Part shown: one piece after another, positions 43,902 to 54,134 of the stretch
How the letters are laid out: each line of letters begins with the position of its first letter
Numbering within the stretch: the first letter of the stretch is position 1
Assembly: GCA_958295785.1 (NCBI GenBank)
Contig: OY282377.1
Coordinates: 4,342,896 to 4,406,895, forward strand
Origin: an uncultured Latescibacterota bacterium
GTDB taxonomy: Bacteria; Latescibacterota; UBA2968
Length of the DNA: 64,000 bases
Direction of reading: 5' to 3'
Program-made: the position numbers and the translations under genes
Notes under the pieces: model-generated
What the model saw: the letters and a program-made list of their open reading frames with translations, nothing else
What the model was told of the DNA's origin: nothing
The model's database searches: none

Positions 43902-45866
43902 TTGGCGTTTGCACAACGGGCAATGCACACAGTGCCTAAACCCAAGGCGGTGTCGTGGCAAGCGGTGGTCGCGGGATTGCTGTTGATCGTGGCGTCTGAC
44001 TACTACATCAACTGGTCCACCGTCATCTTGAGCGCGTCCAAGAACAACAAGGCGCTGTTCCCGATGGGCCTGTTCTTTCCGTTTGTGGTGCTGGTGGCGG
44101 TCAATTTGCTGCTCAAGCGGACAACCCCTCGGTGGGCACTGAATCGCGGTGAACTGTGCGTGGCGCTGGGCATGGGGTTGATTGGATCGCTGTTCCCCTT
44201 TTACGGATTGGCGTCTTATGTGGTCGGCTCCATTGCCGCGCCCTATTATTTTGCCACCCCGGAAAATGGCTGGGCAGAACTGCTGCATCCCAACATGGTT
44301 TCATGGCTGGTGATGAACAACGAAGACAGCGCGGTGACGTGGTTCTATGACGGACTGCCCGCGGGGCAGGGCATTCCCTGGCGGGCATGGGTCGTGCCGG
44401 TATTTTGGTGGATGACCTTTGTGGGCGCGGCAGCATGCGTGGCCCTCTGTCTGATGGTGGTCTTGCGAAAGCAGTGGGTCGAAAACGAACGCTTGGAGTT
44501 TCCGCTGATGGAAGTGGGCTTGCAAGTGGCGCGCATCGGCGAGGCCGATGCGGGAAATCCTCCCTTGCTCGATCAACGGATTTTTCGCGTGGGTTTCTGG
44601 ATCGGGGTTTTTGCCGTGGCGTGGAACATCATCTCGTTTTTTTTTCCGTTGATGCCGGGCCTGCCCACCACGCACACCGAGGGCCAGTGGTTCCAATGGC
44701 TGGAGGGCGCCAAGCCCTTTTGGGTTCAGATCAGCATTTACGTGATGGGCTTTGCCTATTTTGCGCGGGTGGAAACCCTGTTCAGTTTCTGGTTGTTCTT
44801 CTTGTTCACCGAGATCGAGGTGGCGACTTTTGACCGCTTGGGCATCGCGGCCGGGCACGGTGGCGGCGAGGCCGTGCGGTCGCAAAATTTCGGGGTGCTG
44901 TGCGCCTATGTGATGTTCGGGCTGTGGATGGGGCGCGCGCATCTGAAAGCCGTGTTTCAGAAGGTCTTCAACGGCGCGTCCAATGTGGAGGATGCCCGAG
45001 AGGCACTGTCGTACCGCGCGGCGATGATCGCGCTGGTGGCGGCCCTGCTGTATATGGTGGCGTGGTTGCACGCGGCGGGCATGGAAGTCCGAGTGGCGGC
45101 CCTGTACTTGTTCTTTACGGCGGTGGCTTATATTGGGATGGCCCGATTCGCAGCAGAACTGGGGTTGCCTTATGGCGATATTGCCTACCATTCGATTACG
45201 TGGACGCCCTTCCACATTCTGGGCGGGCAGACCGCGGCGGCCTCCACCTTGACGTGCCAAGGGTATCTCTGGGCGATGTTCGGGAAGACCCGGGGATTTT
45301 TGGGCCCTCCCATCGCGCAAATGCTGAAATTGACCACGCCGTTCCGCATCGAGCGGGGCCGTTTGTTCGGCGCGATTGTGCTGGCCGTGGTGGCGGGGGC
45401 GACATTTGCGGTGCTGCACGCCATCTCAATGGGCTATTCGTCCGGGGGGTTCAACCTGAGAGCGGCGTGGAATTTGTTGATCGGGCCACAGCGGTCTTAT
45501 GATATGTCCGTGACATGGATCCGCAACCCAGAGCCGCCAGATGTGGAGCGGATGCTGTTCATGGGATCCGGCGTGCTGATCACAGCGGTGCTCACGTATT
45601 TGAAATACCGCTTTGTACACCTGCCCCTCCATCCGGTCGCGCTGATGCTACAAGGCACTTACATGGCGCAAAAGACCGTGTTCTCGGTCTTTCTGACCTG
45701 GGTCTACAAGTCGATAGTGCTGAAGGTGGGGGGCGCGCGTCTGTACAGGAAAGGGCAACCGTTTTTTATCGGCCTGCTGATCGGATATGCCGCGGCGACA
45801 TTTTTTTCCTGTGTGGTGGATAGCCTGTTCTTTTTTGGCCGGGGGCATTTGGTTCACGGGTTTTAA
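43902..45866 (+). CDS. DUF6785 family polytopic membrane protein, second copy
   Basis: 654 aa from a TTG at 43902, preceded by GAAGGAG; a GTG at 43851 overlapping the upstream gene lacks such a site. It shares the family landmarks of the first copy at matching positions: KQWVENERLEFPLMEVGLQV, LPLHPVALML and VLKVGGARLYRKGQPF. Both end in a GHGVHGW or GHLVHGF tail. The pair may form a heteromeric transporter or two porters for related substrates. Confidence 0.85.
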   Translation: MAFAQRAMHTVPKPKAVSWQAVVAGLLLIVASDYYINWSTVILSASKNNKALFPMGLFFPFVVLVAVNLLLKRTTPRWALNRGELCVALGMGLIGSLFPFYGLASYVVGSIAAPYYFATPENGWAELLHPNMVSWLVMNNEDSAVTWFYDGLPAGQGIPWRAWVVPVFWWMTFVGAAACVALCLMVVLRKQWVENERLEFPLMEVGLQVARIGEADAGNPPLLDQRIFRVGFWIGVFAVAWNIISFFFPLMPGLPTTHTEGQWFQWLEGAKPFWVQISIYVMGFAYFARVETLFSFWLFFLFTEIEVATFDRLGIAAGHGGGEAVRSQNFGVLCAYVMFGLWMGRAHLKAVFQKVFNGASNVEDAREALSYRAAMIALVAALLYMVAWLHAAGMEVRVAALYLFFTAVAYIGMARFAAELGLPYGDIAYHSITWTPFHILGGQTAAASTLTCQGYLWAMFGKTRGFLGPPIAQMLKLTTPFRIERGRLFGAIVLAVVAGATFAVLHAISMGYSSGGFNLRAAWNLLIGPQRSYDMSVTWIRNPEPPDVERMLFMGSGVLITAVLTYLKYRFVHLPLHPVALMLQGTYMAQKTVFSVFLTWVYKSIVLKVGGARLYRKGQPFFIGLLIGYAAATFFSCVVDSLFFFGRGHLVHGF

Positions 45867-46132
45867 AAAAGAGGGGATCCACGGGCGGTGTACAACTGCG
45901 ATGTTTCGCCAGCAGTTCACGCCAGGAAGGGGTACAAACGTTGTCCCGAGGGAGGAAGTGGGGTCATTCCGCAATGTAGGGGCGTGGCTCCCGTGTCCAA
46001 AGATACAAGACGCGAGACATGACAAGGCTACCTCAAAACCCTACGCACTTCAATTTGCCGATGAACTGCTACGCAGTTGTACCCCGTTCCGCTGATAAAC
46101 TGGCCTGAGAACCCGAAAAGGAGATGTGAGCT
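45867..46132. repeat. Repeat-rich gap before a PhyH gene
   Basis: The 266-base gap holds a gtgtacaactgc box near 45891, a degenerate gtaggggcgtggctcccgtg unit at about 45975-45998, and an inverted gcagttgtaccccg box at about 46073-46086. No gene is evident. Confidence 0.65.
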
Positions 46133-47107
46133 ATGGCTACAGTTGAACCCAAAACGCATGGCTTAACCGCTGAAGAGCGCGAGAAGTATGCAAAGGACGG
46201 GTTCTTTATTCGTCCGAATGCCTTTGGCGCAGATGAGATTGATGCGTTGCGCGACCGAGTCGAGGATTTGGTAGAACTCATCGAGACCTCTGAGGCGTTG
46301 ACGGAAAAACAGAAGCAGGTGATTTTGAAACGCAATGTCAGAACTGATGTGACTTTTGGACCTGCATCCTTAAGCAGTATCTGGCGGCTTCACATGTTCA
46401 GTGCATGGGTGCGATCCCATATCCGCGATCCCAGGCGGCTGAATGCGGTGACAGAGATCGTGGGGCCAGATCTGTTCTGTCCAAACGATCTGTATTTTTT
46501 CAAACCCCCAGGCACTGGGCGGCCTATTGCGTGGCATCAGGATTCGTGGTATTTCCGAAATACGTACATCAGCAGCATCGGAGACGCCATCCAGCAAGCC
46601 ACCATTGGAACTTGGTTGGCACTGGATGACGCAGACGAAGAGAACGGGTGTTTGTGGGTAATTCCCGGCAGCCACCTCTTGGGCGTGGTGGATCACAGTC
46701 AGGTCGAGAGCGATGACTATTTGCTCCAAAAAAGAGTGACCGTGTCAGACGAGATGGAAGAACGCGCCGAGCCAGTGGAGGTGCCAAAAGGCGCGCTGGT
46801 GTTCTTCAACAACGCCCTGTTGCACCGCAGCACGCCCAACCGATCCCATCGTTTCCGCCGGGCCTACATCGCGCATTACATGAAGGCCACGATTCGGCAT
46901 ATCAAAAACAGGCAATGGGCCCCCGAAGGCACGCAGCACTGGAGTACCCCTGAAATGTACATCTGCGGACGGCAATTGCCCGGGTGCGTGCAGACAACGC
47001 CCGAGAAAGAGAGCATGGACTGGGACAAGGCTTTGGGGCGGACATTGACAGAAAGAGATATTCGGATTTCGGCGCGGCGTAACGAGGAGGTGAAAAATGG
47101 CAGATAG
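46133..47107 (+). CDS. Phytanoyl-CoA dioxygenase family protein
   Basis: 324 aa with AAAGGAG upstream. Iron ligands are H135-Q-D137 (AWHQDSWYF) and the late histidine in NNALLHRSTPN, followed by arginines. The strand CLWVIPGSH is the usual PhyH landmark. The stop is overlapped by the start of the following sulfatase gene by 11 bases, so the pair is cotranscribed and translationally coupled, tying hydroxylation to sulfate-ester cleavage on one pathway. Confidence 0.92.
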   Translation: MATVEPKTHGLTAEEREKYAKDGFFIRPNAFGADEIDALRDRVEDLVELIETSEALTEKQKQVILKRNVRTDVTFGPASLSSIWRLHMFSAWVRSHIRDPRRLNAVTEIVGPDLFCPNDLYFFKPPGTGRPIAWHQDSWYFRNTYISSIGDAIQQATIGTWLALDDADEENGCLWVIPGSHLLGVVDHSQVESDDYLLQKRVTVSDEMEERAEPVEVPKGALVFFNNALLHRSTPNRSHRFRRAYIAHYMKATIRHIKNRQWAPEGTQHWSTPEMYICGRQLPGCVQTTPEKESMDWDKALGRTLTERDIRISARRNEEVKNGR

Positions 47108-48578
47108 GCGGCCCAATATCCTGTACATCATGACCGATGATCACGGAACCGGGGCGTTGAGTTGCTATGGCAGCAAAATTAACCAGACCCCCAATTTGGA
47201 TCGGATCGCCCATGGTGGCATGCGTCTGGACAATTGTTATGTCACCTACTCTTTGTGTTCGCCCAGTCGCGCGTCCATTTTGACCGGGAAATACGCCCAT
47301 CTTCACGGACAGACGTCGATTGGCGGGAATATCTTTGACGGGTCCCAGCAAACATTTCCCCGCCTGTTGCAGGCGGCGGGCTACCAGACTGCGATTGTCG
47401 GCAAGTGGCACTTGCACAGCATCCCGACCGGGTTTGATCACTACAGCGTGATGTGGGGGCAAGGCTCTTATTTTGATCCGAAGTTTATCGAACCCAGCGC
47501 GCATGGCCCCGTGTGGAAAGAAAGCCGAGGGTATTCGACGGACTTGGTGGTTGACAAATGCTTGGATTGGCTCGCGGGATGTGACTCTGAAAACCCCTTT
47601 ATGCTGTTGTGCCACTTTAAGTCGCCCCATTACAACTGGGAGCCAGACGAGAAGCACAAAGCGATGTTTCAGGATGAGACGATTCCGGAACCAGAGACGT
47701 TTGACCACACTTTTGGAGACAGCCCAGTGCCGCCCGAGGCATTGCAGGTCAAGTTGGAAACCGTGCATGAAAAGTGGAATATCACGCACTGGGACGCGAT
47801 GCCCGAGGGGTTGTCCATGCAGGCGCGAAAGCACAGGAATTACCAGTACTTTATCAAAGACTACCTCCGCTGTGTGGCATCCGTCGATGATAATGTCGGT
47901 CGGCTTTTGGATTACTTGGATGAACGGGGTTTGACCGACAATACGATTGTGGTCTATACCTCTGACAACGGAATGTTTCAGGGCGAACACGGCTGGGTGG
48001 ATAAGAAGATGATGTACGAGGAGAGCCTGCGCGTTCCGTTTTTGATCCGGTATCCCGGTGAAATTGCAGCGGGATCGCAGGCGGATGATCTGGCGATCAA
48101 TCTCGACTACGCGCCGACTTTTTTGGAGTACGCGGGTCAATCCGTGCCGGCGGATATTCAAGGACGGAGTCTGCTGCCCGTGCTAAACGGGAATACGCCA
48201 GAGGATTGGCGCAGCGCGTTTTATTACCAGCATTTTGACATCCACCCGGATGGCGAGTTGGCAAACTGTGGAGTCCGCACCGAGGATTTCAAATTGATTT
48301 GGTACAACCACAACTACGATCACTACCAACTGTTCGATTTGAAAAGCGATCCCAGCGAAACGAGAGACGTATCAGAAGACCCCGAATACGCCTCAACCGT
48401 GCGCGACATGAAAGCCTTGCTACAATCAGAACGCGCAAAAGCCGGCTTGACGCACGCCCTGGAAGACCAGATTTTTACCAGCGGAAACTTGCCTCAGACA
48501 CGCAAACAAATGAACGCGCTCCTGACCATGATAGACGCGAACACACGTAAGACGGAAGCGGGGAGACGCGAGACGTAA
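47097..48578 (+). CDS. Cysteine-type sulfatase
   Basis: 493 aa with GAGGAGGTGAAA before the ATG. The modification motif C54-S-P-S-R58 provides the cysteine that is oxidised to formylglycine. Metal-binding and catalytic landmarks are TDDHG (13-17), GKWHLH (about 102) and TSDNG (about 287). It lacks a signal peptide, so it is probably cytoplasmic and acts after import. Such enzymes remove sulfate from sulfated sugars or similar esters. No formylglycine-generating enzyme gene is in the window. Confidence 0.95.
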   Translation: MADRRPNILYIMTDDHGTGALSCYGSKINQTPNLDRIAHGGMRLDNCYVTYSLCSPSRASILTGKYAHLHGQTSIGGNIFDGSQQTFPRLLQAAGYQTAIVGKWHLHSIPTGFDHYSVMWGQGSYFDPKFIEPSAHGPVWKESRGYSTDLVVDKCLDWLAGCDSENPFMLLCHFKSPHYNWEPDEKHKAMFQDETIPEPETFDHTFGDSPVPPEALQVKLETVHEKWNITHWDAMPEGLSMQARKHRNYQYFIKDYLRCVASVDDNVGRLLDYLDERGLTDNTIVVYTSDNGMFQGEHGWVDKKMMYEESLRVPFLIRYPGEIAAGSQADDLAINLDYAPTFLEYAGQSVPADIQGRSLLPVLNGNTPEDWRSAFYYQHFDIHPDGELANCGVRTEDFKLIWYNHNYDHYQLFDLKSDPSETRDVSEDPEYASTVRDMKALLQSERAKAGLTHALEDQIFTSGNLPQTRKQMNALLTMIDANTRKTEAGRRET

Positions 48579-48589
48579 GAGACAAGACG

Positions 48590-49145
48590 TAATGCTAAAT
48601 TGATTTTCTGTTGACCTAATGCGATATGCGACCCGCAAATGATTCCCTTGACCTTACGCAGTCATTCAGAGAAGCCATTGCAAAAATGCCATCGCAAAAT
48701 ACCATTCCAAAAAGCCATCACGCACAGCGCGCAAGGCCGTCTCGCAACCCACATCCATCTTGCAACCCACCTTGCAGGCCGGCGCATGTCGTGCTGCTAC
48801 AAAAGCGATTTGCGCTGTGCCAGCCTCTCGGCGCATGAGAGCGGCATTTTTGAACTGCTAAGGCAGTTGTACCCCGCTCGCCTACTTTTTTTTGCTGTTG
48901 AAAAAAAGTAGGTCGCCGCACGCCGTAGGCACAGGCGTAGCCAACGCATCAAAGGCAACAAACGACGCTTGAGAACCAAACGCTTGAGATGAGCAACACA
49001 ATAGGTCTTAAAACAAGCTACGCAACGTCAGTTAAGAATTGGGAATGCCTACGCCACCCAATTCCCAATTCGCAATTTGTGTGATAAGTTGCATACTTGC
49101 TGTCGGCATATCGCATCAGGCCAACGGCAATTCAAGTTGGTACTA
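48590..49145 (+). repeat. Interspersed TIR-bearing element, copy 3 (longest)
   Basis: 556 bases between imperfect terminal inverted repeats of about 40 bases: left taatgctaaattgattttct, continuing into gttgacctaatgcgatatgcg; right ggcatatcgcatcaggccaa into cggcaattcaagttggtacta. Both ends thus share a GGCCTGATGCGATATG-type core when inverted. The interior matches copies 1 and 2, with the ctactttttttt...aaaaaaagtag hairpin at about 48882-48912. A 70-codon frame (48626-48838) is close to one in copy 1. It occupies nearly all of the gap between the sulfatase and the next PhyH gene. Confidence 0.85.
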
Positions 49146-49210
49146 GGGCGAGTATTTCCAAAAAATACCTTTGGAAAAAGCCGCAGATAGACCATCAAAG
49201 GAGGTCGAAC

Positions 49211-50179
49211 ATGCTAACCCCCAAACAGTGCGAATCGTATCGGCGAGATGGCTACCTCTTGGTCCCTGACCTTTTCTCAAAAGACCGACTTCTGCCAGCC
49301 CTTGAAGCCGCAGAACAAAATGCTTATGGCAAATCTTTTGAAGCATTTAATGCGGAATTGGACGCCAATCCAGCCCTTGAGGAGACATTGATCCGACCCA
49401 CAGGGCGGCGCAGCTTTGGCGGTCCCCGGGCGCAGTTTCACGACATTCCGACCGGTGTCGATGCCATTGATCGGATCATCGAACACGAACCGTTTTTAGA
49501 CGCGCTGACGCAACTCTTGAACACCCCGGACATGCACTACCACCACGGCTTTGTGTACGTCCGCAACGGTCGTTTGGACAGAGGAACGCCCAAAGATCCC
49601 TGGGCCGGCTTCCACATCGACTGGGCCAAACCCTTACTCCCTCCGCACCCGGAATGGCAACGCTATGGCCATATCCAAGCATGGGTTTATTTGACCGACA
49701 ACGATACAGATTGCGCGCCCGTGCGCGTGCTTCCCGGCGCGCATCGCAAAATGGGCGACCTCATCCGCGACCCTATCGGCACAGAGCACAACTCTTATCG
49801 CTTTGACGACATTCGCAACCTCCCGCACAAATTTGAACCGGTTACTGCAACCGGAAAAGCGGGCACCGTACTCTTTTACAGTTCGCACACCCCGCATTCG
49901 CCACAGCCATTTGCCAACCCGCGCAAACAACGCGCCGTACTCTTCTTCGCAGTGGGACGCAGAGACACCAGCACTTGGACGCTCACGGAAAAGAGAGATA
50001 TTCGAGAACGCCAACGCCTGCGCCCCTTCTTGACAAAAACCACAGCGAGAGTTCGCAGCCTCTTTGGCTGGCCCAAACCCGGCGACGCGTTTTACACGCC
50101 AGAGGCCCTGCACCTCATTCAAAACGCTTATCCAGAATTGGATCTCAGTCCATATCACAAGGAAAGGATTTTCAAATGA
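49211..50179 (+). CDS. Phytanoyl-CoA dioxygenase family protein
   Basis: 322 aa from the ATG at 49211 with AAAGGAGG upstream; the frame begins in the repeat element. Iron ligands are H135-I-D137 (GFHIDWAKP) and the later histidine in SSHTPHSPQP, with arginines after it. It carries about 70 residues beyond the oxygenase core. Its stop overlaps the next start by 4 bases (ATGA), coupling it to the GHL6-type gene. Confidence 0.9.
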   Translation: MLTPKQCESYRRDGYLLVPDLFSKDRLLPALEAAEQNAYGKSFEAFNAELDANPALEETLIRPTGRRSFGGPRAQFHDIPTGVDAIDRIIEHEPFLDALTQLLNTPDMHYHHGFVYVRNGRLDRGTPKDPWAGFHIDWAKPLLPPHPEWQRYGHIQAWVYLTDNDTDCAPVRVLPGAHRKMGDLIRDPIGTEHNSYRFDDIRNLPHKFEPVTATGKAGTVLFYSSHTPHSPQPFANPRKQRAVLFFAVGRRDTSTWTLTEKRDIRERQRLRPFLTKTTARVRSLFGWPKPGDAFYTPEALHLIQNAYPELDLSPYHKERIFK

Positions 50180-52164
50180 AGAATGCCAAACTCCGTTACA
50201 GACAAGTCCATCTGGATTTTCACACCTCTGAACACTGTCCAAATGTGGGCGGCAAATTTGATGAGGATCAGTTTATCGGCGCCCTGCGAAAAGGGCATGT
50301 GGATTCCGTGACGATTTTTGCACAGTGTCATCACGGGTGGTGTTATTACCCCACGAAAACGGATATGCAGCACCCCAACTTGCAAACCGATCTGGTTGGG
50401 CGGATGCTGGCGGCTGCGAAAAAGGCCGCCATTAACATGCCCGTGTACATCACCGTGCAATGGCATGAAAAAGCAGCGCGAGAGCATCCCGAATGGCGCG
50501 TGCGAAGGCCCGATGGCGGATACATGGGGCGGCCCGATAAGCACCCCCATACCCCCTTGCCCCATGGCGGATGGTACCGCTTGTGCTGCAACACGCCCTA
50601 CATGGCGACGAGCGTTTTGCCCGTGTTGACCGAAGTGATGGAGAAGTACAATCCCTCTGGCATTTTTCTCGATATTACCGGCGAATACGAATGCACATGT
50701 GATTGGTGTGTTGTGGGGATGAAAGGAAAAGGACTGGATCCAAACCGCGCTGCGGATCGGGCGATTCACGCTCGGGATGTGTATAGGGATTATTTGACCA
50801 AGACGACGGAGATTGTGTGGCGTCGCAATCCGGATGCCACGATTTATCACAATGGGAGCGACAAAAAAGGCCGCCACGACTTGTATCCCTACTGGTCGCA
50901 TCACGAGATCGAATCGCTGCCGACCGGGATGTGGGGATACAATCACTTTCCGACAAATGCGCGGTATTTCACAAATTTGCCCAATTGCAATGTCATCGCA
51001 CAAACGGGGAAGTTTCATCGGATGTGGGGCGAGTTTGGCGGCTTTAAAAATCCAGTCGCATTGGCTTATGAGGTCGGGCAGATCGTCTCATTGAATTGCC
51101 GGTGTATGGTGGGCGATCAACTCCATCCAGAAGGCGAGATGGATGAAGAGACCTATCGCATCATCGGCGAAGCATATCGGCGCGTTGAAGAACGCGAGCC
51201 ATGGCTGGTGGGGGCCGAGCCTGTGGTGGATGTGGCAATTTTGGCCCCTTCGGGTGTGCACAAAGACCCGGCGTTGGAAAACAGCGAAGTGGGCGCGGGG
51301 CTGATGCTGATGGAAAACCAGATTCCGTTTTTGATGCTGGATGAGACGATGGATTTATCGCCCTATCGACTGCTGATTTTGCCAGATAGCGTGCGCGTGA
51401 ATGCCGCGCTGAAGGCGAAGATCGATGCGTTTTTGGCGGGCGGTGGGAAGTTGTTGTCCTCGGGCGAGAGTGGCTTGGATCCCGAAAGTCGCGGTTTTGC
51501 ATACGATATTGGCGCGGATTATGCCGGGCCATCCCCCAATGATGTCGAATACGTGGTGGTCAAGGACGAGATTGCCGAGAATTTGGTACGCACGCCGTTC
51601 TTGGTGTATGAATCTGGGGTGGCGACAAAGGCGACCGATGGCGACGAACTGGCGGAAGCATGGAAACCGTATTTCAATCGGACTTACGGCCGGTTCTGTT
51701 CCCACCGGAACACGCCGTTTGAGGGCAATGCGGGTTGGCCGGCGGTGATTCGCAAGGGCCATGTCATTCACATTGCACAACCGATTTTCCGAGTCTATGA
51801 CGATCAAGGGATGCAGTTGCACCGCGATTTGGTGAAGAATTGTATCGATTTGCTCTACGATGATCCCTTGTTGCAAGTGTCTCTGCCTTCGTGTGGCCGC
51901 GCAAATGTGACGCGGCAACCGCAAGAGGGAAATCGGCTGATCGTGCATTTGATGTACGCCAATCCCATCAAGCGGGGCGACACAGAGGTGATTGAAGATA
52001 TTATTCCCCTGTATGAAGTTGCGGTCTCCTTAAAAACGGATCGCGCCGTGTCTCGCGTGTATCTCGCGCCGGAAAATGAGGCCCTCGATTTTGCCATCGC
52101 CAACGGGCGCGTGTCCTTTGTCGTGCCCAAAGTCGAAATGAACCAGATTGTCGTCATTGAATGA
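50176..52164 (+). CDS. GHL6-type glycoside hydrolase-like protein with beta-galactosidase-trimerisation-like domain
   Basis: 662 aa. The N-terminal TIM-barrel-like half begins [19 protein letters not shown] and has [18 protein letters not shown] (161-178), where an aspartate/glutamate cluster sits at the barrel mouth, as in hypothetical glycosyl hydrolase 6 proteins. Residues from about 385 resemble a class I amidotransferase-like trimerisation domain ([30 protein letters not shown]). A final beta domain closes the protein. No signal peptide. It is translationally coupled to the PhyH gene before it and lies 14 bases before a sulfatase start. Confidence 0.8.
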   Translation: MKNAKLRYRQVHLDFHTSEHCPNVGGKFDEDQFIGALRKGHVDSVTIFAQCHHGWCYYPTKTDMQHPNLQTDLVGRMLAAAKKAAINMPVYITVQWHEKAAREHPEWRVRRPDGGYMGRPDKHPHTPLPHGGWYRLCCNTPYMATSVLPVLTEVMEKYNPSGIFLDITGEYECTCDWCVVGMKGKGLDPNRAADRAIHARDVYRDYLTKTTEIVWRRNPDATIYHNGSDKKGRHDLYPYWSHHEIESLPTGMWGYNHFPTNARYFTNLPNCNVIAQTGKFHRMWGEFGGFKNPVALAYEVGQIVSLNCRCMVGDQLHPEGEMDEETYRIIGEAYRRVEEREPWLVGAEPVVDVAILAPSGVHKDPALENSEVGAGLMLMENQIPFLMLDETMDLSPYRLLILPDSVRVNAALKAKIDAFLAGGGKLLSSGESGLDPESRGFAYDIGADYAGPSPNDVEYVVVKDEIAENLVRTPFLVYESGVATKATDGDELAEAWKPYFNRTYGRFCSHRNTPFEGNAGWPAVIRKGHVIHIAQPIFRVYDDQGMQLHRDLVKNCIDLLYDDPLLQVSLPSCGRANVTRQPQEGNRLIVHLMYANPIKRGDTEVIEDIIPLYEVAVSLKTDRAVSRVYLAPENEALDFAIANGRVSFVVPKVEMNQIVVIE

Positions 52165-52178
52165 GGATCGCGTCACTT

Positions 52179-53942
52179 ATGTCAAAACATCCCAACGCGA
52201 TTCTAATTTTGACAGACGACCAAGGGTATGGCGATTTGGGTTGCACGGGCAATCCGATGTTAAACACGCCCCATTTGGATCGGTTGTACGCCGAGAGCGT
52301 GCGGTTGACCGATTATCACGTCGATGCGATGTGCGCGCCCACACGGGCCGCGCTGATGACCGGGCGATATGCCGCGCGCACGGGCGTATGGAGCACGCTG
52401 TGGGGGCGGTATCTGCTGCGCCGCGATGAGGTGACAATGGCCGATGTGTTTGCGGCTTCGGGATACCGCACGGGCATTTTTGGCAAGTGGCATTTGGGCG
52501 ATAATTATCCCTATCGCCCCTTTGATCGGGGGTTTGGGGAAGCCTTGAGTTTTGGCGGTGGCGTGGTCGGGGAAATTCCCGATTACTGGGACAATGACAA
52601 TTTTACCGCGACCTATTTGCGAAACGGCATACCTGAACCGCATTCGCGTTATTGCACGGATGTGTGGTTTGATGAGGCCATACAATTTATGGGGGCGGAT
52701 TCGGAGAGACCCTTTTTTTGCTATCTCTCGACAAATGCACCGCATGGCCCGTTCAATGTACACGAGACGTACAGCGCGCCGTATTTGCAACGCGGGATTC
52801 CGCAACAGCGCGTGCGGTTTTACGGCATGATTGCAAATATCGATGAAAATATCGGGCGATTGCGTCAGTGGCTTGTCAAAAATGAGTTGGCAGAAAATAC
52901 GCTTCTGATTTTTATGGGCGACAATGGCACGGCTGCCGGGACGGGTTTGACAAAGGACGGATTTCCAACCGATGGGTTTAATGCGGGTATGCGCGGGAAA
53001 AAAACATGGATTTATGACGGCGGCCATCGCAATGCGTGTTTTGTACATTGGCCCAACGGCGGCTTGACCGGGGGGCGGGATGTCGATCGGGTAACGGCCC
53101 ATGTCGATGTGTTGCCAACGCTGATCGACCTGTGCGGCCTGGTGCCGCCTTGCGTGAAATTCGATGGCGACAGCCTGACCCCGCTGTTGCGTGGCGATGC
53201 GGGCGAATGGCCTGCGCGCACCCTGTTTGTACACCATCAGCACGTCGATCATCCCGTGAAGGACAAGGATTTTGCAGTGATGACCGATAACTGGCGTCTG
53301 GTACGTACGCAAATGTGGCGCGCACCGCGAGAGGAGTTGTTTGACCGGCAGCGCGATCCCGAGCAAAAATATGACGTTGCGGCGTGCCATCCCGACGTTG
53401 TGAAAACGCTGCGGAAAGCATATCGGGCTTGGTGGGCGGATGTTTCGCAACACTTTGGCGAATACAGCGAAATCACCATTGGCTCGAACCGAGAGACGCC
53501 CACAACATTGACCGCACACAGTTGGCACGGTGAGAGGGGCATTTACAATCAGTGGCATGTGCGCCCGGGTGTTCGAGACAACGGGTTTTGGGCCGTGCAG
53601 ATCGAGCGGGATGGCGATTATGAATTTGAGCTTCGCCGGTGGCCCGCTGAAACCAATACCCCTATATGCGCCGGGTTGCCAGCGAGAACGGGGATTCCAT
53701 TTGTAGAGGATTTGCTACCGGGGAAAATGCTCGCAATAAAAACAGCGAAGTTGCAGGTGGGCGATGTCGTACAAGAAAAGGCGGTTGACAAAAGCGATAC
53801 ATGCGCGACATTTCAAGTATCCCTCAAAAAGGGATCGACGCACGTGCAGACGTGGTTTGACGATGGAATCGAAACACCGCTCGGTGCGTACTATGTTTAT
53901 GTGAGGCGAATCAATAGGGATTTGGAAATGGACGATGAATAG
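52179..53942 (+). CDS. Cysteine-type arylsulfatase-like sulfatase
   Basis: 587 aa from the ATG at 52179 (GAGG upstream); an ATG at 52161 overlapping the previous stop is possible. The modification motif is C52-A-P-T-R56. Other landmarks are [11 protein letters not shown] (11-21), [10 protein letters not shown] and [11 protein letters not shown]. The last 140 residues form an extra beta domain ([21 protein letters not shown]) absent from short sulfatases. No signal peptide. It is the second sulfatase of the island and differs clearly from the one at 47097. Confidence 0.95.
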   Translation: MSKHPNAILILTDDQGYGDLGCTGNPMLNTPHLDRLYAESVRLTDYHVDAMCAPTRAALMTGRYAARTGVWSTLWGRYLLRRDEVTMADVFAASGYRTGIFGKWHLGDNYPYRPFDRGFGEALSFGGGVVGEIPDYWDNDNFTATYLRNGIPEPHSRYCTDVWFDEAIQFMGADSERPFFCYLSTNAPHGPFNVHETYSAPYLQRGIPQQRVRFYGMIANIDENIGRLRQWLVKNELAENTLLIFMGDNGTAAGTGLTKDGFPTDGFNAGMRGKKTWIYDGGHRNACFVHWPNGGLTGGRDVDRVTAHVDVLPTLIDLCGLVPPCVKFDGDSLTPLLRGDAGEWPARTLFVHHQHVDHPVKDKDFAVMTDNWRLVRTQMWRAPREELFDRQRDPEQKYDVAACHPDVVKTLRKAYRAWWADVSQHFGEYSEITIGSNRETPTTLTAHSWHGERGIYNQWHVRPGVRDNGFWAVQIERDGDYEFELRRWPAETNTPICAGLPARTGIPFVEDLLPGKMLAIKTAKLQVGDVVQEKAVDKSDTCATFQVSLKKGSTHVQTWFDDGIETPLGAYYVYVRRINRDLEMDDE

Positions 53943-53945
53943 GGC

Positions 53946-53967
53946 TTTTCGCCTTTTGTGGCGAAAA
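53946..53967. terminator. Hairpin after the second sulfatase gene
   Basis: The arms ttttcgcc (53946-53953) and ggcgaaaa (53960-53967) form an 8-bp stem with a 6-base loop four bases after the stop. On the plus strand no T-run follows, so it may be an attenuating or RNA-stabilising hairpin rather than a strong terminator. Confidence 0.45.
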
Positions 53968-54134
53968 AAGGAGACCGCCCTACAGACCAAACTCCCGTTG
54001 CAGATGGATGGCGAATTGATTGCACGGGCCAAAGCGCACGCAGTCACGCGCAATAGGGCTGATTTTGCCGGATAATTTGAACGCGCTGATAGATTTGCGC
54101 GGTGAACAGATGCACGGACGACCAGGGAAAAAAA

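Noticed and set aside
48626-48838. 70-codon gene conserved in two repeat copies (also 10197-10409)
   Set aside because: The frame is broken in the third copy, has no ribosome site or domain, and its conservation is explained by the DNA repeat.
53943-54134. Possible gene remnant between the sulfatase and the enolase
   Set aside because: Short open stretches exist in several frames but none matches a known domain or has a start signal; only a hairpin is supportable.
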